Source of the DNA: Chitinophaga sancti
GTDB lineage: Bacteria > Bacteroidota > Bacteroidia > Chitinophagales > Chitinophagaceae
Assembly (NCBI RefSeq): GCF_034087045.1
Contig: NZ_CP139247.1
Coordinates: 62,001-126,000 of the forward strand
Length of the DNA: 64,000 nt
Direction of reading: 5' to 3'
How positions within the stretch are numbered: the first letter of the stretch is position 1; each line of letters opens with the position of its first letter. Position numbers and translations under genes: made by a program. The notes under the pieces are model-generated. The model was not told the origin of the DNA. It searched no databases and worked only from the letters and a program-made list of their open reading frames with translations. Shown here in pieces: positions 28,267 to 37,599 of this stretch.

Positions 28267-28481
28267 ACGTTGGGCTTAATTCAATGGATGTTATATCTTA
28301 TCAAAGTAATAATACCATAAGATCATATTGGTAGTACAGGAATCATTTTTCTTTAGAGATCCGGCAAAATTTACTACCGACCAAAGTAATCACATCTATT
28401 TCACTTCTTATCAAGACAAAATTTGTCACTTTTTTATATTACAAAACCCTCCACTTTGCAATTTAGAAAAAACAGGTCCCA
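28267..28481. promoter_or_regulatory. Divergent promoter region of two receptor genes
   Basis: The 215-bp spacer lies between the starts of two oppositely oriented barrel-receptor genes and must hold both promoters. Words resembling the Bacteroidota -7 element occur on each side (TTACTTTG on the minus strand near 28300-28310, ACTTTGC near 28455 on the plus strand). No convincing -33 partner is present, so individual promoters are not assigned. Confidence 0.45.
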
Positions 28482-31202
28482 ATGAAAATCCTAAGTAGGA
28501 GGATTCAGATATTTGTATGTATACTAGTTTTTCCCCCCTTCCTGTCTGTTGCCCAAACAAACGAAATCAGAGGCATAGTAACGGACTCTGCTACTGGCCA
28601 GCCAGTAAGAGACGTTACTATCTCTGTTTTGAAAGAGAATAAGGCAATTGCTACTTCATTTTCCGATCAAAAAGGCAAATTTATTATTCAACAGGTTCCT
28701 ACCGGTATCTATCAGCTATATATTTCCATTATGAGTTATGCATCTTATAATCGGAAAATCAGTATCTCAAAATCTTATACTGATCTTGGCAAGATCTTGT
28801 TGAAAAATAAATCCATTACTTTAAATGGAATTGAGATCAAACAATCCATTCCCCCTGTCGTGATTAAAAAGGATACACTCGAGTTCAACGCAAGTAGTAT
28901 TAAGACCATGCCCAATGCAGTAGTAGAAGAATTGCTGAAGCAAGTTCCGGGCATTTCGGTCGATCCCAGTGGTAAAATAACTGCCCAAGGAACTGCTGTA
29001 AAAAGGATTCTTGTAGACGGTAAACCATTCTTTGGAGATAATGTAGCCCTTACGACTAAAAATTTACCAGCAGAAATAATCGATAAAATTCAACTCATTG
29101 AGGGAAGATCTGATCAGGCCCAGTTTTCCGGATTTGATGACGGGAATAATGAAAAAATAATCAATATTACCCTTAAAAAGAATAAACGCAGAGGGATGAC
29201 TGGTGCTGCAGCTGTCGGATATGGTACCAATGACAGGTACGCTGGAAACCTCAGCATCAATAGCTTTAGTGAGAAAGATCGTATTTCAGTAATCGCGAAT
29301 GCCAATAACCTGAATGACCGATTTTTTAATCCTGGTAGCACCTCTCCAGGCATGGTACCAGGTAATGGAACATCGGATATATGGTCCGGGGCTGTTAATT
29401 ATAATGTGGAAAAACGAAAAAATCTCCAGGTTGATGGTAGCTATTCAGCAAACCGAAACCATTCTCAGAATAATACCATTAGTGCAAGACAAATTTTCTT
29501 ACCAGATACTTCCTGGTTGTATAACCAACAATCGTTGAATAGCTCACGTACTACCGAACACGATCTTAGAATGAGGGTCATGTATAAAATAAATACCTCT
29601 CAATCACTGTTGATCGCCCCACAATTAACCTACAAAACTAACAATACAATCCTGGACAATAATTACCAATCTTTTAATCAAAATAAAGATACCAGCATAA
29701 TTGGCATCGCACACAATACAACTCAACAAACCACCCCTAACATGGGCCTTCATGGTTTATATAGGAAAAAGTTCAAAAAGCCAGGCCAAACCTTTAGTGC
29801 AGATGTGAATTTCAATACCAGCAAAGACAATGGCAAAAACACCTACCAAACAAAAGATACACATTTATCGCCGGCCTATTCCACTGGCTATAATAGACTT
29901 TCTCAAAATGATAATACTGCTAACAATTCGGCATTACGACTTAGCTATACAACACCATTTACAAAAGATCGGGTAATGGAATTATCTTATTCACTCAATA
30001 AAAATGTGAATAACCTAACAAATAAAACATACGATCAGGACTCGGTCTCAGGTAAGTATGATAACATCAATGACAGCCTTAGCAATATTTCCAGCAACAA
30101 ATCGTTGGCCCAAAACGCTGGAATACAGGTTCGCACTAATAAACAGAAATATGATTATTTATTAGGCATAAGCACCCAGTTTATTACATTAAACACTGAA
30201 AACACGATTGCACCATCTTTTAATAAAAGCTATATTAATTTTTTCCCTTCCGCCAAACTTAGAATATCTATCTCTAAGGAAAAGGCTATTCAATTTGGGT
30301 ATAATGGTAGCACTATCTTGCCTACTGCCCAGCAGTTACAACCTTTACCTAACCTGGCGAATTCCTTATTAATACAGGAAGGGAATCCAGACCTCAAACC
30401 ATCGTACAAGCATAATGTAATGGTTGGATATAACGCATTTAATCTGCAGACCTTATCAGGGTTCTTTACATTTATAACAGGAGAGGTTACTCAGCATAAG
30501 GTGATTAATTCAACTCGTTATGACAGCACTGGCCGTCAGTATTCCAGACCTATCAATGAAGATGGAGCCTTTAACCTAAAAGGTTACTTCGCTAACAGCT
30601 TTTTGTTAAAACCCATTTCTACCAGGATCAACTTATCCACTGATATTGGATATAATAGGGATATAACCTTGACATATATCAATGCAAAAGAGACCCGTTC
30701 ATTTGTTCATAATTACAACGTCAATGAAGAATTAAATATCAACTATCGCTACAAAACAATTTTCGACATTAATACTTTGGCCAGGCTTAGTTATACTGGT
30801 AATAAATACGATGCTCTTTCAAATAACAATACAAATTACTTTACCTACTATTTATCCATCAACTACAATTTAAATTTACCGGCAGGAATTATAATAGGTA
30901 ATGATCTACGATATACTGTTAATACCGGAAGAGCAGCTGGGTATAATACGACGATAGCCTTACTGAATGGCTATATTGCGAAAACACTATTTCATCAGCA
31001 ACAAGGGATGATTAAATTTTCCGGATATGATCTTTTGCACCAAAACAAGAGTATTTCAAGGAATATTGCTGATAATTATGTGGAGGATACCAGGCAGACA
31101 GTGCTTCAACCTTACTTTATGCTGAGCTTTACCTGGTTTATCAAAAATTATCCAGCAGGGAAAAGCCAACCTATATCAAACGAAGTTTCCAAACCATCAT
31201 AA
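28482..31202 (+). CDS. Outer-membrane beta-barrel receptor-like protein (TonB-dependent type)
   Basis: The 906-residue protein has a signal peptide ending near LSVAQ. A carboxypeptidase-regulatory-like domain follows (about 27-110, IRGIVTDSATGQPVRDVTISV), then a plug-like region (VEELLKQVPGISVDPSGK, KRILVDGKPFFGDN) and a long Asn/Thr/Ser-rich barrel. It belongs to the same family as the divergent gene at 25702-28266, but the two are not close copies. Its product should sit in the outer membrane and may move or bind a large ligand with TonB energy. The gene is followed by a strong terminator. Confidence 0.87.
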   Translation: MKILSRRIQIFVCILVFPPFLSVAQTNEIRGIVTDSATGQPVRDVTISVLKENKAIATSFSDQKGKFIIQQVPTGIYQLYISIMSYASYNRKISISKSYTDLGKILLKNKSITLNGIEIKQSIPPVVIKKDTLEFNASSIKTMPNAVVEELLKQVPGISVDPSGKITAQGTAVKRILVDGKPFFGDNVALTTKNLPAEIIDKIQLIEGRSDQAQFSGFDDGNNEKIINITLKKNKRRGMTGAAAVGYGTNDRYAGNLSINSFSEKDRISVIANANNLNDRFFNPGSTSPGMVPGNGTSDIWSGAVNYNVEKRKNLQVDGSYSANRNHSQNNTISARQIFLPDTSWLYNQQSLNSSRTTEHDLRMRVMYKINTSQSLLIAPQLTYKTNNTILDNNYQSFNQNKDTSIIGIAHNTTQQTTPNMGLHGLYRKKFKKPGQTFSADVNFNTSKDNGKNTYQTKDTHLSPAYSTGYNRLSQNDNTANNSALRLSYTTPFTKDRVMELSYSLNKNVNNLTNKTYDQDSVSGKYDNINDSLSNISSNKSLAQNAGIQVRTNKQKYDYLLGISTQFITLNTENTIAPSFNKSYINFFPSAKLRISISKEKAIQFGYNGSTILPTAQQLQPLPNLANSLLIQEGNPDLKPSYKHNVMVGYNAFNLQTLSGFFTFITGEVTQHKVINSTRYDSTGRQYSRPINEDGAFNLKGYFANSFLLKPISTRINLSTDIGYNRDITLTYINAKETRSFVHNYNVNEELNINYRYKTIFDINTLARLSYTGNKYDALSNNNTNYFTYYLSINYNLNLPAGIIIGNDLRYTVNTGRAAGYNTTIALLNGYIAKTLFHQQQGMIKFSGYDLLHQNKSISRNIADNYVEDTRQTVLQPYFMLSFTWFIKNYPAGKSQPISNEVSKPS

Positions 31203-31225
31203 ATGGAACTGAGTTATCAATTCTA

Positions 31226-31258
31226 AAAAGGGCGGGCTTATCCAGGCCTGCCCTTTTA
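31226..31258. terminator. Bidirectional rho-independent terminator
   Basis: AAAGGGCGGGC and GCCTGCCCTTT form an 11-bp stem with one G-T pair around an 8-base loop. An A-run precedes and a T-run follows, so it can end transcription from both the plus-strand receptor (stop 31202) and the minus-strand DUF262 gene (stop 31351). Confidence 0.9.
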
Positions 31259-31350
31259 CTTGAAATACTATTCAAATATTATGATGATTTTACGCTTTTT
31301 GCACTTAATTTTTTACTCAAGAACTCTAATCCAAGCATCCTGATCTTTGC

Positions 31351-33240
31351 TTATTCGTCTCCTATTATTATTCCCCACCTTGCCTCCATAAAATCTAGCA
31401 ATCTCAATCCCCTTTCTAAAATATCTTTAGGGGTCCACGCCGGCAACTTACTCACCTCATTCTCTGAATAGGAACCATAACGATAACCTACCTTATTTAT
31501 ATCATTATCCACTTTTTTGCTAAAACATCCATTCTGTAAACTTGAATTTTTAGGCTTCGAAAGTGGTAATAAGTTACCTAAAGAATTAACAAGTGCAGCC
31601 CTTTCTCTAACCGAATAAATGTTAAACTCATTTTTCCAACAAGGATCCGTAGCCTTTTGCGGGTATATATGTTCTACCGTAATATAATCCTCCTTTTCAG
31701 CTGAGAATTGCTCCCAATTTATTTTTAATCGCTTCGTTTTTGAGATCTCTTTCAGATGAAAATCATACTCAAATAAAAAATATCGTATTCCATTCCAGGA
31801 ATAAAAACCATCATTCTTGATTTTTTTTGTTGCCTCTTCCCAAAAATCAGAATTTTGAATTGCAACTATTGCATCACTAAAAAATCTCTCCAATTCTGAT
31901 ACAGAAATGATTCCTCTAGCTAATTCAATTGCCTTTCTATCTGAAAAATGAGGATCGAGATAATAAGCACCTAACCGCCATAAATTACAGAACCCAAATT
32001 TTTCAAGGGTTTTTAAGAATTTAACTCTAATATTTCTTGTTGACTTTTTTAAATAATATGACAAAAGTAGTGGCTCAAACTGATCAAGTCCCATTCTATA
32101 TAACCTCTCCAGTAATAATTTCTCTTCATCATCATAATCAGATGACAACATTGGGTTATGAATACTAAACCAGATTTCCACACTTTTCTTCAAGCTGGCT
32201 ATATAATTATCAATATCCTGAATTGTTAATTTTTTATCATATAGAATCTTTAGGCTAAACTTATTCTCTAATAAAAACTTTGCATAATATTCTCTAAAAA
32301 ACCATCGTGATCGCCTTCCCCCTCCCAGATATTCATCCAGGTCTAATTCTCCCCCGATAAAAATCATAAAATGATTCATCAGGAATAAATCGTCATGTAA
32401 AATATTATCCTTATTTTTTCCCAGATAATGATATACTGCTTTCCAGGTAGTATTAATTCTTTTTCTTAACTCTATTTTTTCATACTCTTCAGCATTAAAC
32501 TTGGTAGACAAATAAATAAGTCTATTTTTTAGTAGTTCCAAATTTGACAATGGTTTTCCTCTATTGTTCATCGTCTCAAAGGCAATGAACACATCAATAT
32601 CAGAGGTGATACTATAAATATTAAACAAGAGATTTTGAGTTACCTTTTTAAAAATTACCTCTATCTCTTCAAAACTTAATTCCTTCAAATTCTCAATGAA
32701 AAAATCTTTTGCGAAAAATAAATTATTGGTATAAATAGTCTCTTCTTTGGTATATCCATCCGTTGACTGTTCATTAAATACCCTGGTCTTTAAAAACTCA
32801 TAACTTGGATTATCCTTTTCATACCCGAAAATGTAAGACCTGGAGATTCCTTTATCCTTAGAATCAAAAATATAGCGTTTCCTAATTTCATTAAGGGTTG
32901 AATAGTTCAAAGTTTGATTTTCATCAACTACTTCCGTAATTGCCTGAATCAAAATGATAATAGTAGATAATCGCTGCTGACCATCCACTACATAAAATGG
33001 TTCAAAACTTTTAGAAGTAATAACCCATTCATCATCCTGCCACTTAGTAAATGTATCTTTGGGAACTTTCTCCAGCGTCAATACACCTACATAATGGTTT
33101 TTCCCATCCTCTAACAATCTCACATCACTCCAAAATTCCTTTAATTGCTTTTTGGTCCACGCATATCCCCTCTGATAATCCGGTATTCTATAAATCTTTT
33201 CAGTAAATATTTTTGAAACTGATTGTAATTGATTGTCCAT
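31351..33240 (-). CDS. DUF262 and DUF1524 protein, GmrSD-like nuclease
   Basis: The 629-residue protein has an N-terminal DUF262 domain: RIPDYQRGYAWTKKQLKEFW at about 18-37 and the nucleotide-binding signature FYVVDGQQRLSTI near 82-94. A helical middle follows. The C-terminus is a DUF1524 HNH-type nuclease with ITVEHIYPQ near 520 and SLGNLLPLSKPKNSSLQN near 580. This is the layout of GmrSD-type modification-dependent (type IV) restriction enzymes and related single-gene phage defence proteins, in which NTP binding by DUF262 controls HNH cleavage. It is monocistronic, between a receptor gene and a lipoprotein gene. Its target modification cannot be deduced. Confidence 0.88.
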   Translation of the reverse strand: MDNQLQSVSKIFTEKIYRIPDYQRGYAWTKKQLKEFWSDVRLLEDGKNHYVGVLTLEKVPKDTFTKWQDDEWVITSKSFEPFYVVDGQQRLSTIIILIQAITEVVDENQTLNYSTLNEIRKRYIFDSKDKGISRSYIFGYEKDNPSYEFLKTRVFNEQSTDGYTKEETIYTNNLFFAKDFFIENLKELSFEEIEVIFKKVTQNLLFNIYSITSDIDVFIAFETMNNRGKPLSNLELLKNRLIYLSTKFNAEEYEKIELRKRINTTWKAVYHYLGKNKDNILHDDLFLMNHFMIFIGGELDLDEYLGGGRRSRWFFREYYAKFLLENKFSLKILYDKKLTIQDIDNYIASLKKSVEIWFSIHNPMLSSDYDDEEKLLLERLYRMGLDQFEPLLLSYYLKKSTRNIRVKFLKTLEKFGFCNLWRLGAYYLDPHFSDRKAIELARGIISVSELERFFSDAIVAIQNSDFWEEATKKIKNDGFYSWNGIRYFLFEYDFHLKEISKTKRLKINWEQFSAEKEDYITVEHIYPQKATDPCWKNEFNIYSVRERAALVNSLGNLLPLSKPKNSSLQNGCFSKKVDNDINKVGYRYGSYSENEVSKLPAWTPKDILERGLRLLDFMEARWGIIIGDE

Positions 33241-33331
33241 AAGTAGAATCGAAACTTTTTTACATTATTACTGTCATGATATTATTATAACATCGCTAGA
33301 CTCATGTTAACAATTGATTAACAACCATTTC

Positions 33332-33361
33332 AAAAAAAAAGCAGGCCTTATGAGCCTGCTT
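33332..33361 (-). terminator. Rho-independent terminator
   Basis: AAGCAGGC and GCCTGCTT form an 8-bp stem with a 7-base loop; nine A residues at 33332-33340 become a T-run on the minus strand. It lies just beyond the stop of the thioredoxin-like lipoprotein gene. Confidence 0.88.
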
Positions 33362-33389
33362 CATATAATATTATTACATAAATAACATA

Positions 33390-33881
33390 TCAACCCAATG
33401 CACAATTCCTTATCTGCCTTGGACTTACCTTTCCGTCAAATGCAGCTATCATCTTACCATCCTTCCCATAAATAGCAATAAATGGCACACCCGCCGTTTC
33501 ATAATAATCAGCGAAAAAATTCGAATAATCCTTTCCCATTATCACATTCTTAAATTTATCCAATTTATACTCTTTATAAAACTTCTTCATATCCCCAAAC
33601 TCAGATGTCGTCACAAAATAGAAATCGATATTCTTCATCTTATCCATATAATCAGCAATTTCCCTCGCTTGTGCCTTGGAGAACACACAATAAGTTCCAA
33701 AATAAACAAACACCGCAGGTCTACCACTTTTTATATGCTCTGTATTATAATAAGTAACACTATCAGATAGCAAAACAGTGTAATGAGGAATAGGCTTACC
33801 TTCTAATCCTGTTTTTTCAGGTACACGAGCATAGCATCCTGCTAGTAGGGCTGTCAACAACAACAGGCTAAAGTATTTCAT
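33390..33881 (-). CDS. Thioredoxin-like lipoprotein
   Basis: The 163-residue protein has a lipoprotein signal peptide with lipobox LLAGC (Cys16), so it is exported and lipid-anchored. The mature part is a TlpA/redoxin-like thioredoxin fold: VFVYFGTYCVFSKAQ carries the active-site position as Cys65-Val-Phe-Ser68, and the cis-proline strand GVPFIAIYG is at about 131-139. With only one active-site Cys, it would act as a monothiol redox protein or not as a disulfide reductase. It is transcribed alone, with a terminator directly after it. Bacteroidota genomes carry many such proteins with unclear substrates. Confidence 0.78.
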   Translation of the reverse strand: MKYFSLLLLTALLAGCYARVPEKTGLEGKPIPHYTVLLSDSVTYYNTEHIKSGRPAVFVYFGTYCVFSKAQAREIADYMDKMKNIDFYFVTTSEFGDMKKFYKEYKLDKFKNVIMGKDYSNFFADYYETAGVPFIAIYGKDGKMIAAFDGKVSPRQIRNCALG

Positions 33882-34192
33882 ATAATTAATTTTTGAAGTC
33901 GTGGGTTACAAAATGGAAACACATATGCAATCAAATGTAAAATTGTAACAGGGATTATTTCTTAGGAGGTCGGGGCAAAAAATAGGAGTAACAATACCGG
34001 GTGGCGAATTAAAAATATTAATGCAAAATGGAAATTCTGGGTATAGTTGCATAAGTAGAAAACATATTAAGATGCGTTTTTTTGACCTTCTGGGTACCAA
34101 ATGTGGCGTATTACGATATGAGTATTAACTAAATTTTGGTTAATAACAGTTGCTGTTATTGCAACTTTTTTAATATTTTATAAAATAAAATC
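33882..34192. other. Divergent intergenic region, 311 bp
   Basis: This spacer lies between the thioredoxin-like lipoprotein gene (minus) and a small plus-strand gene. A 64-codon frame on the minus strand near 33906-34100 has no resemblance to a real protein. Overlapping hairpins close to 34193 are listed separately. Confidence 0.5.
34142..34171 (+). promoter_or_regulatory. Overlapping hairpins upstream of 34193, possible attenuator
   Basis: AATAACAG at 34142-34149 pairs with CTGTTATT at 34153-34160. A second stem, GTTGC at 34149-34153 with GCAAC at 34161-34165, uses some of the same bases and is followed by a T-run. The two structures exclude each other, as in an attenuator. It could also be a dyad operator. 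It ends about 20-30 bp before the ATG at 34193. Confidence 0.4.
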
Positions 34193-34759
34193 ATGGAATA
34201 TATTCTCACTCACAAAGAAACAGGGCAACAATTTTCAATAAATTTAGCTGATGGGGTATCTATTGACAATTTTAAAGAATTGATTAAGGGAGAGAAAGAA
34301 ATTCTTACACTTTTTAACTTAGACGGAACGTATGCAGGTGTTTTCCCTCCTACATTTTTAGATGATTGTGATATTTCACTGCATGGCAAAAAGGCATCAG
34401 AAGGAACAACACTTGTATTACCAAGATCAGGGGAATTAGCAGAATTATTTATTGAGGTTGGTTCAATAATGCAAAAAGCGGCTGAAAATAAAGAAACGTT
34501 AATAGATGGTAACAAGATAATTATTAGAGACAAAAACGAGGAGGAGATTTATGATTTCGATTGGGATTATAATACTGTAAATTTTAAATACTTAGATTTT
34601 TTACGGGAAACAGGCCTTCCGTATTTAATTCTATCAAAGGAAGAATCTGAACTAATGATAAAAACGGTGCATGCAGCATATTACATCGCCGGCCAAAATG
34701 GTGAAATAAGTGATTTGTTTGAGAAGCACTATGACCGTTATTTCAGGAAAAAGAGATAG
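34193..34759 (+). CDS. Hypothetical cytosolic protein
   Basis: The 188-residue product has no signal peptide, membrane segment or cysteine-rich motif. The N-terminal 90 residues look beta-rich (MEYILTHKETGQQFSINLA, LFNLDGTYAGVFPP), and the C-terminal part is acidic helix with ILSKEESELMIKTVHAAYYI. I do not recognise a family. It is a single gene with a purine-poor leader, preceded by hairpins that may control it. The codon pattern and amino-acid mix fit a real gene. Confidence 0.65.
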   Translation: MEYILTHKETGQQFSINLADGVSIDNFKELIKGEKEILTLFNLDGTYAGVFPPTFLDDCDISLHGKKASEGTTLVLPRSGELAELFIEVGSIMQKAAENKETLIDGNKIIIRDKNEEEIYDFDWDYNTVNFKYLDFLRETGLPYLILSKEESELMIKTVHAAYYIAGQNGEISDLFEKHYDRYFRKKR

Positions 34760-34896
34760 CGTTTATCATGATAGTTCCTTGAAATATTGATTTATAAAAC
34801 TGAATACTTTGGGTATTTAAATACTAAATAGGTATTAACAGAAGGTAATAATGAATCTTAACACTAAAATTTACTTTTAAGAGAGAAGAAGTAAAA

Positions 34897-35092
34897 ATGA
34901 ATTTTGATAGTCTGCTAATAACAGAATTGGGTTTACTTTTCCAGACGGGAAGTGACTGATGCTGAACAAACAGCCAAAGAAAGTAAAAATATTGTCGAGC
35001 ATTTAAAAAATGCTGGTAAATGGGTTTACTCCTTTGCTGAAAAAATAGGGGTAGGATTGGTAGTCCGTGTAATAGCTCAACACTTAGTATAA
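34897..35092 (+). pseudogene. Short frameshifted gene remnant
   Basis: An ATG at 34897 opens a 20-codon frame (MNFDSLLITELGLLFQTG) that ends at 34959. A second frame continues from about 34946 and reads TDAEQTAKESKNIVEHLKNA and then WVYSFAEKIGVGLVVRVI before the TAA at 35090. The second part reads like the C-terminus of a real protein with an amphipathic and a hydrophobic helix. A one-base shift would join the two into a protein of about 65 residues. It could instead be a small gene with a GTG start at 34952. Its last 16 bases overlap the 3' end of the opposite lipoprotein gene. Confidence 0.4.
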
Positions 35093-35277
35093 CCGGTTAT
35101 AACCTTTTCTATTACTGTTTTACAAATACTCACCCGTTTATTCTCCCCAGGCAGATACAACGTATCATAATACATTGTCCCCTTAGGAGCCGGTATTGAT
35201 ATATCCGGAATTGGAGGCTGCCCTTCATAACACCCTATGCATAAAATTAACAACAATGGAAAAATAAACTTTCTCAT
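35077..35277 (-). CDS. Small lipoprotein, unknown function
   Basis: The product reads MRKFIFPLLLILCIGC from the ATG at 35277; an alternative ATG lies four codons upstream. The lipobox LCIGC predicts cleavage and lipidation at Cys16, leaving a mature peptide of about 51 residues with no recognised motif (PPIPDISIPAPKGTMYYDTL). No neighbour on the same strand is close. Its short length and the overlap with a gene remnant on the plus strand lower the certainty, but the signal peptide is convincing. Confidence 0.6.
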   Translation of the reverse strand: MRKFIFPLLLILCIGCYEGQPPIPDISIPAPKGTMYYDTLYLPGENKRVSICKTVIEKVITGYTKC

Positions 35278-35410
35278 AAGTGAGTACATTTCGCGACCTT
35301 ATTAAAATTATAAGCAAGCCGCATGTACTTACTTAGGAGAAAGCATTAAATAATTAGACCCACCGAAAAAAGTATTCCGTATTATTGCATATAGCATATT
35401 AAATAAAAAC

Positions 35411-36361
35411 ATGAAAAACATTAAATATTTAATAATATTCTGCTTGTGCTATTCTCCATTAAATATCAAAGCCCAAACGCAGTTCCCACTATATGAAAAT
35501 GGCATAGTCCCCGGTGCTATCCTCACCAACATTTTAAATGACACCCTTCATGGCAAAAGCTGGCTTACCGGTAATGATACCACCATCATCAAAGCCCGGA
35601 CCATCATGCCCACCTTGACCGTATTTCGCCCGGATGCAGGTAAGAACAACGGCATAGCTGTACTCATTTGTTCTGGCGGATCCTACCGGAACGTAGCAGA
35701 TGTACAGGAAGGCATTCCCGCTGCCAAAAAACTATCTGAAAACGGGATTACCGCCTTTGTACTACATTATCGCGTTCCCAGGAGTGATCTAATGGAAAAT
35801 AAAACAACCGGTCCTTTCCAGGATGTTCAAAAGGCACTACAATTCGTAAGAGAAAATGCTGAAAAATATCAGCTGGATAAAAATCGCATCGGTATCATGG
35901 GATTTTCCGCAGGTGGACACCTGGTATCATCCATCTGTACCCATCCTGGTGATATTTACATAAACAATCCAAAACATACCAACCTGAGACCTGATTTTAT
36001 GGTACTTGTATACCCTGTTATTTCCTTTGCTGACAGTTTAACCCACCAACTATCCAGGCAAAATTTGATAGGTCCAGATATAACCCCTGAACTGGTTGCA
36101 AAATATAGCAACGAGCTACATGTAGATGCCAACACACCTCCCACTTACATTACCAGTGCTATTGACGATGATATTGTCAAAGTGCAAAACTCTTTATTAT
36201 TTTATGCCGCACTCGAACAGGCTAAAGTACCGTCAAATATATTCCTGTACACTAAAGGAGGGCATGGCTTCGGCATCAACAATCACACAGCGGAACAACA
36301 ATGGATTGATCCATGCCTGCAATGGATTATAAAAGGTACCTGGAAAATGGCTATTCAATAA
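35411..36361 (+). CDS. Secreted alpha/beta-hydrolase, acetyl-esterase type
   Basis: The 316-residue protein has a signal peptide ending near IKAQ. The catalytic Ser166 lies in GFSAGGH, with the oxyanion-type strand VLICSGGSYRNV upstream; the acid is likely in AIDDDIV near 257 and the His in GGHGFGIN near 286. This is the layout of the BD-FAE/Axe1-like esterases that remove acetyl or other acyl groups from plant or bacterial polysaccharides in Bacteroidota. The gene is transcribed alone. Its 3' end overlaps the acyltransferase gene on the other strand by 7 bp. Confidence 0.87.
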   Translation: MKNIKYLIIFCLCYSPLNIKAQTQFPLYENGIVPGAILTNILNDTLHGKSWLTGNDTTIIKARTIMPTLTVFRPDAGKNNGIAVLICSGGSYRNVADVQEGIPAAKKLSENGITAFVLHYRVPRSDLMENKTTGPFQDVQKALQFVRENAEKYQLDKNRIGIMGFSAGGHLVSSICTHPGDIYINNPKHTNLRPDFMVLVYPVISFADSLTHQLSRQNLIGPDITPELVAKYSNELHVDANTPPTYITSAIDDDIVKVQNSLLFYAALEQAKVPSNIFLYTKGGHGFGINNHTAEQQWIDPCLQWIIKGTWKMAIQ

Positions 36362-37542
36362 GCCAGCTTAGCCTTCAAAAAGCTATTTACTTTCCGAAAA
36401 ACAGCGGGCGTTGCTGATATAAAAGGCGCTTCTATGAATTTATAGGTCAGGGAACTTGCCAGCACTATCAAAATGGTCGTACACGTTATAAAAATCCAAT
36501 AGTTTGAAGCACTTGCCATGGCAATCTCTCTTAATGATGGTAAACACCATAACCCGATAAATAAAAATATACCATGAATTAGATATATGCTATAAGAAAT
36601 CTGCCCCAGTAAAAGTGACGGTTTTATACTTAATATACCAAATAAATCATTACCTGCTGCTATCGCAATAAAAGATAATGCAATACAAAGAAATGGTATT
36701 ATGGAATAAGCATTGTCAAAAAAATAAATTGCAATAAAGAACAGAACAAGTATTAAAACCGACACATATTTAGTTTTTGCAACTTTTATCACGGATTCTC
36801 GCTGGCTAATATAAGAGGCAGCTATTCCACCCAAAAACGGGCACATCCTTCGAAGAATTCCAGCTGGATAATGTGTATAAATAACAAACAAAAAGACCAA
36901 AAGCCCCAGGATGCATAAAAAAAGAACAAAATAACTAACCTTCTTTCTAAAGATAAGCAACGCCCAAACAGGTAAACTAAGGTAGAACACCCACTCAAAT
37001 GCTAAACTCCAAATAACCCTGGCAACAATAAACCTTGTCAATGGATACCCATTAATATCTTGTTGTCCAAAAAAGAACAATTCAACAAACCTTATTAACA
37101 AAATACCAAAAGGCTCATTCAATTTCCACCCAGTTTCTATCATCACTATTACCATGATCGTAACAGCCACACATACATACAACGGATAAATTCTTAAAAC
37201 CCGGCCTATATACAATTTTAGCCAGTCTATTTCCCCCTTGCTGGTTCTTATTTTGGTAAAAAACAAGAATGCCGTTATCATAAAGAATAGACTCACGCTA
37301 GTAGGTCCTAAATGGTTATAAAATCTCGAAGGTGGATACGTCCATTTTGCCGTTATAAGGAACACATACCAGATCATAAAATGATGAAATACGACCCCTA
37401 AGGCCAAATACCCCCTTAAACCATCAATGGAGTTATAACTTCTATCTGGTAATTTTACTTTGATTATTTTATTAAATAAAAAAAGAGTAATGGCTGCAAT
37501 GGTAATTACAACAAAAAAGAGGTAAACATTAAATATTCCCAT
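36355..37542 (-). CDS. Acyltransferase 3 family membrane protein
   Basis: The 395-residue protein has about ten membrane helices. The family active-site region appears as YNSIDGLRGYLALGVVFHHF near residues 36-55, with the conserved Arg in DGLRG and the His pair in VVFHHF. Members transfer acetyl or other acyl groups to sugars in lipopolysaccharide, exopolysaccharide or membrane lipids. It is followed 57 bp away, on the same strand, by a glycosyltransferase-like membrane protein gene upstream, which supports a surface-glycan role. The final residues overlap the convergent esterase gene. Confidence 0.88.
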   Translation of the reverse strand: MGIFNVYLFFVVITIAAITLFLFNKIIKVKLPDRSYNSIDGLRGYLALGVVFHHFMIWYVFLITAKWTYPPSRFYNHLGPTSVSLFFMITAFLFFTKIRTSKGEIDWLKLYIGRVLRIYPLYVCVAVTIMVIVMIETGWKLNEPFGILLIRFVELFFFGQQDINGYPLTRFIVARVIWSLAFEWVFYLSLPVWALLIFRKKVSYFVLFLCILGLLVFLFVIYTHYPAGILRRMCPFLGGIAASYISQRESVIKVAKTKYVSVLILVLFFIAIYFFDNAYSIIPFLCIALSFIAIAAGNDLFGILSIKPSLLLGQISYSIYLIHGIFLFIGLWCLPSLREIAMASASNYWIFITCTTILIVLASSLTYKFIEAPFISATPAVFRKVNSFLKAKLAY

Positions 37543-37599
37543 TTTACAGAATTAATAGGTGTATGTGAAATACAATAACGTATAATTCTTTTCTCAATG

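Noticed and set aside
33390..33881. Standard CxxC thioredoxin reductase function for the lipoprotein
   Set aside because: The active-site position reads Cys-Val-Phe-Ser, so the second cysteine is missing; only a thioredoxin-like fold is claimed.
33906..34100. 64-codon minus-strand frame upstream of the lipoprotein
   Set aside because: Composition is poor for coding, with many Cys and Pro and no family likeness; it sits in the likely promoter region.
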